This document shows positions 1 through 6,413 of a stretch of DNA of 47,623 nt, one piece after another. Made by a program: the position numbers and the translations under genes. Source of the DNA: a bacterium (GTDB lineage Bacteria; Bacillota; Clostridia; Lachnospirales; Lachnospiraceae); contig JAQXMB010000091.1 of NCBI GenBank assembly GCA_029012425.1, positions 1-47,623 of the forward strand, read 5' to 3'. The number at the start of each line of letters is the position of its first letter. The stretch's first letter is position 1. A model generated the notes under the pieces. The model was not told the DNA's origin. It was given only the letters and a program-made list of their open reading frames with translations, and made no database searches.

Positions 1-277
1 GGCTTCGCTTGTGACAGTCTCACCATTAGACTGCTTCGGTTGCCTGTCGGTACTGACGAAACTGTCATGCATCTTTCCGGCTTCGCTTGTGACAGTATCG
101 CCATCAGACTGCTCCGGTTGCCTGTCGGTGACTCACTGTCCCTTCAGCCTCGACTCTATGTGTCCTAATCGCACACATAGTCTTCGGCTTTCAGCTATGA
201 CAGGCGAAACACTTACGATTCGCTCGCACTTCGCCAGACAAATGTCGCTGCTGACGGGAACTGCCACGAATCTTGCC
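1..277. repeat. Dispersed structured repeat, copy A (runs off the left edge)
   Basis: This non-coding block is shared with 13559-13813. The conserved core here (109-277) matches 13594-13760 at roughly nine bases in ten over about 168 bp. It is preceded by two copies of a shorter module (1-51 and 79-129) that starts with GGCTTCGCTTGTGACAGT and ends with CGGTTGCCTGTCGGT. The core contains a hairpin, GACT(152-155)/AGTC(179-182) plus ATGTGT(158-163)/ACACAT(173-178). The sequence is open in several frames on both strands, but the two copies differ by indels as well as substitutions, no ribosome site precedes the frames, and no protein family is recognisable. I therefore call it a repeat and not a gene. 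Confidence 0.8.
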
Positions 278-400
278 TGCGCTATATGTGTACGCATGAC
301 CGTGCCCAGTAACCTGACGAAAAAAGATATTTGGCGATACTGCCACATACGAAGCCGGCAAGGCGTATGACGAATTCCATCAGCCGGCACAAAGCTATGC

Positions 401-429
401 TTGTCAGAAGAACAAAAAATGAGTATGAT
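401..429 (+). promoter_or_regulatory. Sigma-A promoter for ddl-murF
   Basis: TTGTCA (401-406) and TATGAT (424-429) are separated by exactly 17 bases, close to the sigma-A consensus. They lie 75 bases before the chosen ddl start. The 278-400 stretch before it, downstream of the repeat, shows no other feature I can name. Confidence 0.65.
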
Positions 430-503
430 GTAATTGTTCGAAAACTGTAAAAAAGCAAAACAGCGAATGAATGATAAATAAAAGCAAACAGGAGTATGAA
501 AAC

Positions 504-1553
504 ATGGATATCGTAGTATTGGCAGGAGGCTTAAGCTCTGAACGAGATGTATCATTCGTGACGGGAAGCAATGTAGCAAAAGCACTTCGCGAGAATGGAC
601 ATAGAGTCATTTTGATGGATGTATTTATGGGACGGGGAACAGAAGGCGAGGACATCACCGACTGGTTTGCTCGCAGCGAGGAAGTGAGCACACAGGTTGG
701 TGCAATCTCTGAGACTGCACCGGATCTTGCGGCAGTAAAAGCATCGAGAGAAGACAAATCCGATTGCTTCTTTGGACCCAATGTCATCGAAATTTGCCGG
801 AAGGCAGACATTGTATTTATGGCATTGCACGGAGAAAACGGAGAGAACGGCAAAGTTCAGGCAGCCTTTGATTTATTTGGCATCCGATATACCGGATCCG
901 ATTATCTGGGAAGCGCACTTGCGATGGATAAAAGCCTTGCCAAAAAAGTTCTGACAGCAGGCGGCGTAAATATGCCGAGAGGTTTCGCGATAAAAAAAGG
1001 TATTCCGTCAAAGCAATTACCGGATTTTCCCTGTGTCGTAAAACCCTGTTGCGGCGGATCAAGTATCGGTGTATCTATTGCGAACAATCAAAAAGAATAT
1101 GATAAAGCACTTGAGGAAGCCTTTCGCTGGGAAAACAATATTGTTGTTGAACAGTATATCAGGGGAAGAGAATTTTCGGTCGGAGTATTGCAGGGAAAAG
1201 CACTTCCGGTTATCGAGATTGCTCCGGTGGAAGGATTTTACGATTACAAGAACAAATATAAAGCGGGAAGTGCCGTTGAGACCTGCCCCGCCGAGCTTTC
1301 ACAGGCACAGACCGCACAGATGCAGGCACAGGCAGAACTGGCAGCAAGCGTGCTCGGACTCGATACCTATGCCCGCATGGACTTTTTGATGGATGAGGAT
1401 GGCAGAATGTATTGCCTCGAGGCAAACACACTGCCCGGAATGACCCCTACAAGTCTGATTCCGCAGGAGGCGGCAGCAGTTGGCTTGAATTACAACGAGC
1501 TGTGCGAGCAGTTGATTCGTATCTCAATGGAAAAATATGCAAAGAGGGCATAA
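504..1553 (+). CDS. ddl: D-alanine--D-alanine ligase
   Basis: This cytoplasmic ATP-grasp enzyme joins two D-alanines to make the dipeptide that MurF adds to the peptidoglycan precursor. The protein is 349 aa, a normal Ddl length. The N-terminal glycine-rich motif (VLAGGLSSERDVSF), the ALHGENGENG segment, the ATP-grasp lysine region (FPCVVKPCCGGSSIGVS), the omega-loop FYDYKNKY and the metal-binding C-terminal motif (YCLEANTLPGMTPTSL) are all present. The FYDYKNKY loop has the tyrosine-lysine-tyrosine arrangement of D-Ala-D-Ala ligases, which argues against a D-Ala-D-Lac type. I chose the ATG at 504 because an AGGAG lies nine bases before it and the family homology begins there; an upstream in-frame ATG at 471 would add 11 unlikely residues. 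It is the first gene of an operon with murF, three bases downstream. Confidence 0.95.
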   Translation: MDIVVLAGGLSSERDVSFVTGSNVAKALRENGHRVILMDVFMGRGTEGEDITDWFARSEEVSTQVGAISETAPDLAAVKASREDKSDCFFGPNVIEICRKADIVFMALHGENGENGKVQAAFDLFGIRYTGSDYLGSALAMDKSLAKKVLTAGGVNMPRGFAIKKGIPSKQLPDFPCVVKPCCGGSSIGVSIANNQKEYDKALEEAFRWENNIVVEQYIRGREFSVGVLQGKALPVIEIAPVEGFYDYKNKYKAGSAVETCPAELSQAQTAQMQAQAELAASVLGLDTYARMDFLMDEDGRMYCLEANTLPGMTPTSLIPQEAAAVGLNYNELCEQLIRISMEKYAKRA

Positions 1554-1556
1554 GAA

Positions 1557-2963
1557 ATGAAACAGATGACATTACAGAATATGGCGCAGGCGTGTGGCGG
1601 AACCGTGATCGCCGGAGCGTGCGACAGCAAAAAAGAAGCCGCCCGTATCGTGATTGATTCGAGAGAGGTAACACAAGGAGATGTCTTTGTTGCAATCAGA
1701 GGAGAACGCGTTGATGGACATCAATTCATTCCGGCAGTGTTTCAACAGGGCGCATTTGCAGTGATCTGTGAACAAAAGCCGGAGGACATAATAGGCCCGT
1801 GTATTCTTGTAGAATCAACAAGAGATGCACTTCGGGCGCTGGCGGCATTTTATCTGGATGTCCTTAACATACCGGTGGTCGGAATTACCGGTAGTGTCGG
1901 TAAGACAAGTACCAAGGAAATGATTGCGCGTGTACTGCAGCAGAAATATATCGTACATAAGACGGCGGGTAATTTTAACAACGAGATTGGCCTTCCGTTA
2001 ACCGTTTTTTCAACACCGGAGGATGCACAGGTAGCAGTGCTTGAGATGGGAATCTCAGACTTTGGTGAAATGACAAGGCTTGCTAAAATTGCAAGGCCCA
2101 ACATTATGGTCATCACAAACATCGGAATCTGCCACCTGGAATATCTTGGCACAAGAGATGGAATCTTAAAGGCCAAGACAGAGGTGTTTGATTATCTGAA
2201 ACCGGATGCGACGGTTGTGTTAAACGGTGACGATGACAAGCTGTGTACCGTTAAAGCCGTGCAGGGCGAAGCCCCTGTCTTTTACGGAATTGGGGAAGAA
2301 GCTCCGGGAGAAGCAGTATACGGGAAAAAGGCCGTATATGCCGACGATATCGTAAGTCGCGGACTTCGCGGAATTGATTTTGTACTGAACCAAAACGGAC
2401 AGTCGCGTAACGCGCATGTTGCAATACCCGGAGAACACAATATCTACAATGCCCTTGCGGCAGCAGCTGTAGGCGATGCATTGGGATTGACCCTCGATGA
2501 AATTGTGGCGGGAATCGCAGCGGCAAGAACCATCGGAGGAAGAACCAACCTGATTGATATGGGAGATTATCTCGTAATCGATGACTGCTATAATGCCAAC
2601 CCGGTGTCCATGCGTGCAGCAATTGATGTGCTTGCACAGGCAGACGGGCGCACCATTGCAGTGCTTGGCGATATGGGAGAACTTGGAATCGATGAAAAAA
2701 AACTCCACTACGAGGTTGGAGCATATCTTGCGGAAAAGCACATCGACTGGCTGTTTGCGGCAGGAGAGCTGTCCCGTGAACTGGTACGCGGCGTTGAGGA
2801 ATATCCGGATTTTACGACACAGTTCGATTATTTTGGAACAGACACAGACGCGTTGTGTAACTGTGTATGTGATTTTATACAGCCGGGGGATACGATTTTG
2901 GTTAAGGCGTCACATTTTTGCGGATACACGAGAATTGTGGAGAAGTTGACGAAGAAAAGTTAA
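1557..2963 (+). CDS. murF: UDP-N-acetylmuramoyl-tripeptide--D-alanyl-D-alanine ligase
   Basis: MurF ligates the D-Ala-D-Ala dipeptide made by Ddl onto UDP-MurNAc-tripeptide, the last cytoplasmic step of the peptidoglycan pentapeptide. The 468 aa protein has the usual three-domain Mur ligase plan. It has an N-terminal substrate domain (IDSREVTQGDVFVAIRGE), the P-loop GITGSVGKTSTKEM, the central AGNFNNEIGLPLT and EMGISDFGEM motifs, a TNIGICHLEYLG stretch, and a C-terminal domain with IDDCYNANPVSM and VLGDMGELG. It starts three bases after the ddl stop, with AAAGAGGG as ribosome site inside the end of ddl. The pairing fits translational coupling of consecutive pathway steps. A terminator-like hairpin follows. 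Confidence 0.96.
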   Translation: MKQMTLQNMAQACGGTVIAGACDSKKEAARIVIDSREVTQGDVFVAIRGERVDGHQFIPAVFQQGAFAVICEQKPEDIIGPCILVESTRDALRALAAFYLDVLNIPVVGITGSVGKTSTKEMIARVLQQKYIVHKTAGNFNNEIGLPLTVFSTPEDAQVAVLEMGISDFGEMTRLAKIARPNIMVITNIGICHLEYLGTRDGILKAKTEVFDYLKPDATVVLNGDDDKLCTVKAVQGEAPVFYGIGEEAPGEAVYGKKAVYADDIVSRGLRGIDFVLNQNGQSRNAHVAIPGEHNIYNALAAAAVGDALGLTLDEIVAGIAAARTIGGRTNLIDMGDYLVIDDCYNANPVSMRAAIDVLAQADGRTIAVLGDMGELGIDEKKLHYEVGAYLAEKHIDWLFAAGELSRELVRGVEEYPDFTTQFDYFGTDTDALCNCVCDFIQPGDTILVKASHFCGYTRIVEKLTKKS

Positions 2964-2991
2964 AGAACATATGATAAAGAGATGAAAAAGA

Positions 2992-3028
2992 CCCCCAAAA
3001 TGTTCGTTGGAGATTAACATTTTGGGGG
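2992..3028. terminator. Bidirectional terminator between murF and plsC
   Basis: A 13-bp perfect stem (CCCCCAAAATGTT at 2992-3004 pairs with AACATTTTGGGGG at 3016-3028) surrounds an 11-base loop. Read on the minus strand it is followed by GTCTTTTT, a usable U-tract for plsC. On the plus strand the tail (CATTTCATTC) is weaker. It sits between two converging genes and probably serves both. Confidence 0.8.
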
Positions 3029-3073
3029 CATTTCATTCATGAGTAAGAAATGCTTCAAAAAGAGTGACAGCTC

Positions 3074-3808
3074 TTAATGTCTGTGGCCCTCGAGCATTTC
3101 TGTTATTATAGCCTGGCAGTAACTGCCAAGCTTTTTTTTGTCCTCTTTCGAAAGCAGTGAAACATCAATTGGTTCACCGTATTCTAAGATTACCTTTGCC
3201 GGACGAATAAATGGCATATGTTTTTCAAAAATATCGGCAGAACCGGTAATAGCCATCGGGACAATCTTGCATCCGGTCTTTTCTGCAATCTTGAAGCTTC
3301 CCTCCTTAAACGGAAGCATATCGAGCTCTGTCTCACCGTGCACGCGGGTTCCTTCCGGATAGATACACATGGAAATATCATTCTTGACATTCTCGATTCC
3401 CGCAAGAATTGTTTTTAAGCTGTCCTTGATATTTTCGCGATTGATAAATAAACAGTTGAGACGACGCATCCAGTTTGATAAAAGAGGAATTCTCTCTAAA
3501 TTGTTTTTGGAAATATAGCCGGTGCGGCGCGGACAACGGGCATAGGAAATAATAATATCAAAATAACTGCGATGATTTCCGATATACAAAACGGCCTCGT
3601 CAGTAGGAACATTTTCCTCGCCGATAACAGTAAGCTTTACGCCGCTGAGAAAACATATGACACGGAATGCCCACTGCACGATACGAAGCTGTCGAAGCTC
3701 TGAGGCAGGACGATTCCGCTTGGTTAACAGCCATTCCACAAGAAGAATCGGACTGCTTAAAATTAAAAACAAGATAACAAAAAGTATTACGAATATCAGA
3801 CGAATCAT
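3074..3808 (-). CDS. plsC: 1-acyl-sn-glycerol-3-phosphate acyltransferase (PlsC family)
   Basis: This membrane-associated enzyme acylates lysophosphatidic acid to phosphatidic acid in phospholipid synthesis. The 244 aa protein starts with a hydrophobic helix (IRLIFVILFVILFLIL), followed by the acyltransferase motif block: NHRSYFD (HX4D), LFINRENIKDS, CIYPEGTRVHGE and PMAITGS. The start at 3808 is preceded on the minus strand by GGAAAGGA seven bases upstream; an in-frame ATG 63 bases further out would put the promoter inside the gene. It stands alone, divergent from the lipoprotein gene and convergent with murF. Substrate is assigned from the family; a related lysophospholipid acyltransferase specificity is possible. 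Confidence 0.9.
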   Translation of the reverse strand: MIRLIFVILFVILFLILSSPILLVEWLLTKRNRPASELRQLRIVQWAFRVICFLSGVKLTVIGEENVPTDEAVLYIGNHRSYFDIIISYARCPRRTGYISKNNLERIPLLSNWMRRLNCLFINRENIKDSLKTILAGIENVKNDISMCIYPEGTRVHGETELDMLPFKEGSFKIAEKTGCKIVPMAITGSADIFEKHMPFIRPAKVILEYGEPIDVSLLSKEDKKKLGSYCQAIITEMLEGHRH

Positions 3809-3841
3809 GATAAATTCCTTTCCAATAACAAATCTTTTCCT

Positions 3842-3871
3842 ATCATAGCATAAAATGGACTGTCCTGACAA
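3842..3871 (-). promoter_or_regulatory. Sigma-A promoter for plsC
   Basis: On the minus strand TTGTCA (plus 3866-3871) is followed after 18 bases by TATGAT (plus 3842-3847), 34 bases before the plsC start codon. Both boxes are close to consensus. Confidence 0.6.
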
Positions 3872-3919
3872 TACAATGGTAAAAAGGGAATGCCTGATTT
3901 CAGAAATTGGGGGAAAGAT

Positions 3920-4327
3920 ATGAAAAAGATTGTGGTCGCAGGAGTTTGCCTGCTTGTAAGCTGTGTCATGCTTGGGGGATGCGGAGTAGAAGAGACGGAT
4001 CGAAGCAAGGTGGAGGATATTGACTATACGGTTGTGGCAGATGAGGATCTTCCGGAGGCACTTGCCGAACAGATTGATTCGAGAGGAGACGAGGAAATCA
4101 AGCTTGTTTTTTCCGATGGTGAATACCTTTATCTTGCGCGAAGCTACGGTGTTCAGCCGGCTGGAAGCAGTATTCAGGTTCTTTCACTGTATCGCAGCAA
4201 AAATGCGATTGTACTTGACACCGAGTTGCTTGGAAGCGAGGATGCCAAGACACAAGACGAAAAGACCTCAAATCCATATATTGTGGTGAAACTTCGGGGT
4301 GATGAACAAAATGTTGTGTTTGAGTGA
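3920..4327 (+). CDS. Small predicted lipoprotein of unknown function
   Basis: I do not recognise a family. The 135 aa product begins with a lipoprotein signal: MKK, a hydrophobic core, then LGGC with Cys21 as the likely lipidated residue. The rest is an acidic soluble domain with an EIKLVFSDGEYLYLARSYG stretch and an ending (NPYIVVKLRGDEQNVVFE) that looks like beta strands. It should sit on the outer face of the membrane. The ATG at 3920 was chosen because GGGGGAAA lies three bases upstream and it begins the signal peptide; an in-frame ATG at 3890 would place ten polar residues before it. It lies between plsC and veg and probably has its own transcript. Confidence 0.75.
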   Translation: MKKIVVAGVCLLVSCVMLGGCGVEETDRSKVEDIDYTVVADEDLPEALAEQIDSRGDEEIKLVFSDGEYLYLARSYGVQPAGSSIQVLSLYRSKNAIVLDTELLGSEDAKTQDEKTSNPYIVVKLRGDEQNVVFE

Positions 4328-4337
4328 TTTTGCAGGA

Positions 4338-4367
4338 TTGACAAAACACTAGATATAGTGTTATAAT
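4338..4367 (+). promoter_or_regulatory. Strong sigma-A promoter of veg with an inverted repeat in the spacer
   Basis: TTGACA (4338-4343) and TATAAT (4362-4367), both perfect consensus, are 18 bases apart. The spacer contains a perfect inverted repeat, ACACTA-GATA-TAGTGT (4346-4361), that abuts the -10 box. A strong promoter here agrees with what is known of veg in Bacillus subtilis. The repeat could be an operator; that part is inference. Confidence 0.8.
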
Positions 4368-4406
4368 AGCGACGAAAGAATTCTAGCATAAGGGAGGAAC
4401 TGAAGG

Positions 4407-4649
4407 ATGCAGCAATCTGACATTAGCAAAGTTCGTGCTTCCGTGCACCAGCGATGCGGCAACAAAGTTGTGATTCAGTTGGATCGAGGACGCAACAAGG
4501 TGGATATTCAGGAGGGTGTCATTCAGAATGCTTACCCGAGCGTATTTACCATCCTTGTAGACAGCACAGATGGAATGAATCCACCGCAATTGCTGTCCTT
4601 CTCCTATACTGATATCATAACCAGAGATATCCGTATGAAGTTGTGCTAA
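4407..4649 (+). CDS. veg: Veg family protein
   Basis: The 80 aa product matches the Veg family. It has an N-terminal helix (SDISKVRASVHQRCGNKV), a GRNKVDIQEGVI segment, the characteristic YPSVFTILVD motif and the ending SFSYTDIITRDIRMKL. Veg is a small cytoplasmic protein of Firmicutes, expressed at high level in Bacillus and linked there to biofilm matrix control and spore outgrowth; its biochemical role is not settled. The gene has its own near-perfect promoter and an AGGGAGGAA ribosome site, so high expression is likely here too. It is followed by a terminator-like hairpin whose right arm contains the ribosome site of the next gene. Confidence 0.9.
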   Translation: MQQSDISKVRASVHQRCGNKVVIQLDRGRNKVDIQEGVIQNAYPSVFTILVDSTDGMNPPQLLSFSYTDIITRDIRMKLC

Positions 4650-4670
4650 GCGATTGATTTATCAATGCAT

Positions 4671-4726
4671 AAAGACCTTCTTGTTTGAATAGTTATTGTA
4701 TAGCGATTCAAATAAAGGAGGTCTTT
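4671..4726 (+). terminator. veg terminator whose right arm is the ribosome site of the SPOCS gene
   Basis: AAAGACCTTCTT (4671-4682) pairs with AAGGAGGTCTTT (4715-4726) over 12 bp with one G-U, and an inner stem TTTGAAT/ATTCAAA (4684-4690/4706-4712) stacks inside. TTTGT follows directly, so the stem has a short U-tract. The right arm contains AAGGAGG, the only ribosome site for the gene starting at 4731. When folded, the hairpin should end veg transcription or hide that ribosome site. Confidence 0.7.
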
Positions 4727-4730
4727 TTGT

Positions 4731-6320
4731 ATGGAATTATCACAACAGTTGGCGTGTCAGGAAACACAGATCCGTGTGATGGCAGATAAGGGAAGAGCAA
4801 CGACCCAGGTTACGCTGGATGACGATTACAATCTGGCAGATTATAAGCCGGATATTCTAAAACTCATTGAGGAAAAAGGACAGGTGCGCATCGACGAGGT
4901 GAAGGCGCTGAAAAGTCAGGTGCAGGTGCGTGGAACACTGCAGTTTGAAGTGCTGTATCGAAGCGCGAGAGAAGATGGATTTGTGAGCAGTCTGAAGGGA
5001 GAACTGCCGTTTCAGGAAACCGTCCGCATGGATGAAGCGCAGGAGTATGATACCGTATTTCTTGTGCCGGAGCTGGAGGATTTGTCGGTAGGCCTGATTA
5101 ATTCCAGAAAGCTTGAGATTCGTGCGCTCATTACCTTGCAGCTCCAACTGATGGAGCCGGTGACCCATCATCTGACCTGTGGACTTGAGGGCGATTATGG
5201 GGAGGATGTGCAGCAGAAAACAAGCTGCATACAGGCCCTCGAGCTGATGGAACAGAAAAAAGATACGAGCCGTTTTCACAGTGAGCTGACGCTTCCTTCC
5301 AATAAACCGAATGTGCAGGAAATTATCTGGTATTCTTCGCAGCTTCGCGGACTCGAGAGCCGGCTTACAGAGGGAAAGCTACAGCTGACCGGGGAACTTC
5401 TGATACATATGGTATATCGAAGCTTTGAGGAATCGCAGCAGATGCAGTGTCTGGAACTGGCTGTGCCGATGCAGACAGAGCTTGCCGTGCCGGAGGCGGA
5501 TGAAGACATGATATCCTGGATCAGGGTGCGTATGCTGACCGGAGAACTTGAAGCGATGGAAGATTTTGACGGGGAACAGCGCGTGCTGAATCTGGAAACT
5601 GTGCTGGAAGTCGATATGACATTTTGGCAGGAGCGGGAGCTTTGTCTGCTGCAGGATGCCTATGCACTCGGACATGAGCTGACAACCGGGACAAAAGAAG
5701 TATCTTTGCCGCAGCTGCTTGTGAAAAATGATTCGCGTTTCCGCATGAATGAGAGGATTGAACTGCCGGAGGAGGCAAGAGTGCTTCAGATCTGTTCAAG
5801 CACAGGAAGTGTGCAGATCGAAGAAATTACTCCGGCGGACGGACATCTCGAAGTAGACGGAATATTAAAGTTAAAGCTGCTTTATGTAGCGGCAGACGAT
5901 GATCTTCCGCTTGTGGCAGTCTCTGAGACACTGCCCTTCCATGAGATTATTGAAGCACCGGGATTATTGCCGGATAAAGGCAATTATACTTATGAGCTGG
6001 AACCGGGCATAGACCTTCTGACAACGATGCTGCTCGACCAGAAACAGATTGAGTGCAAGGCACAGATTCGATTGTGTGCAGCTGTGTTTGAAAACCACCC
6101 GGTGATGACGATCGAACATCTTCAGATGGAGCCGATGGATCGGGAAAAGCTGCAGAGCAGACCGGGAATTATTGGATATATTGTAAAAGAAGGTGAGAAC
6201 CTGTGGCAGATCGCAAAAGCGCATGGCGTCACGGTTTCACAGATTATGGAACAAAACAATCTGGCGGATGATACGGTCAAAGCCGGAGACAAACTTATGA
6301 TCGTCCACACGATTGGTTGA
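4731..6320 (+). CDS. SPOCS (DUF3794) and LysM domain protein
   Basis: The 529 aa protein has repeated DUF3794/SPOCS domains. The first begins near residue 30 with DDDYNLADYKPDILKLIEEKG, and later copies start near 195 (TLPSNKPNVQEIIW) and 325 (EVSLPQLLVKNDSRFRMNE). It ends with one LysM domain at about 482-527 (YIVKEGENLWQIAKAHGVTV). SPOCS proteins are associated with spore coat and cortex in sporulating Firmicutes but are also widespread in Lachnospiraceae with weak sporulation. LysM binds N-acetylglucosamine polymers. There is no N-terminal signal peptide, so the protein would act in the cytoplasm or in a mother cell on the forespore surface. Its translation start lies right after the terminator-like hairpin at 4671-4726. 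The exact role is unknown. Confidence 0.88.
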   Translation: MELSQQLACQETQIRVMADKGRATTQVTLDDDYNLADYKPDILKLIEEKGQVRIDEVKALKSQVQVRGTLQFEVLYRSAREDGFVSSLKGELPFQETVRMDEAQEYDTVFLVPELEDLSVGLINSRKLEIRALITLQLQLMEPVTHHLTCGLEGDYGEDVQQKTSCIQALELMEQKKDTSRFHSELTLPSNKPNVQEIIWYSSQLRGLESRLTEGKLQLTGELLIHMVYRSFEESQQMQCLELAVPMQTELAVPEADEDMISWIRVRMLTGELEAMEDFDGEQRVLNLETVLEVDMTFWQERELCLLQDAYALGHELTTGTKEVSLPQLLVKNDSRFRMNERIELPEEARVLQICSSTGSVQIEEITPADGHLEVDGILKLKLLYVAADDDLPLVAVSETLPFHEIIEAPGLLPDKGNYTYELEPGIDLLTTMLLDQKQIECKAQIRLCAAVFENHPVMTIEHLQMEPMDREKLQSRPGIIGYIVKEGENLWQIAKAHGVTVSQIMEQNNLADDTVKAGDKLMIVHTIG

Positions 6321-6345
6321 AATTACTGTGCGGGAGTGATATACT
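6317..6345 (+). promoter_or_regulatory. Extended -10 promoter of the NlpC/P60 gene
   Basis: TTGAAA (6317-6322) overlaps the stop codon of the SPOCS gene. After 17 bases it is followed by TATACT (6340-6345), preceded by TGA to give an extended -10. The -10 lies in the left arm of the hairpin at 6337-6379. Confidence 0.6.
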
Positions 6346-6379
6346 TCGTGTAGATAGCTCTTCAAACCGGAGTATATCA
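6337..6379 (+). terminator. Hairpin after the SPOCS gene, possible terminator
   Basis: TGATATACTTCG (6337-6348) pairs with CGGAGTATATCA (6368-6379), 12 bp with one G-U, around a 19-base loop. It is followed by TTTC, a poor U-tract, so termination would be weak. The left arm contains the -10 box of the promoter at 6317-6345. Confidence 0.5.
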
Positions 6380-6413
6380 TTTCAGCGACCGATTGATACC
6401 ACAATGAGGATAA

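Noticed and set aside
1-129. Possible CRISPR array from the 51-base repeated module
   Set aside because: Only two units at the left edge, the units are imperfect and longer than CRISPR repeats, and there are no cas genes.
11-585. Open frames on both strands in the left-edge repeat
   Set aside because: Their protein sequences recur in the other repeat copy only because the DNA is repeated; there is no ribosome site, no family, and the copies differ by indels.
2220-2741. Long minus-strand frame (173 codons) inside murF
   Set aside because: It is antisense to a clear MurF gene, has no ribosome site and no family resemblance.
6346-6413. c-di-AMP riboswitch before the NlpC/P60 gene, a common arrangement in Firmicutes
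   Set aside because: The leader is far too short; only a simple hairpin is present.
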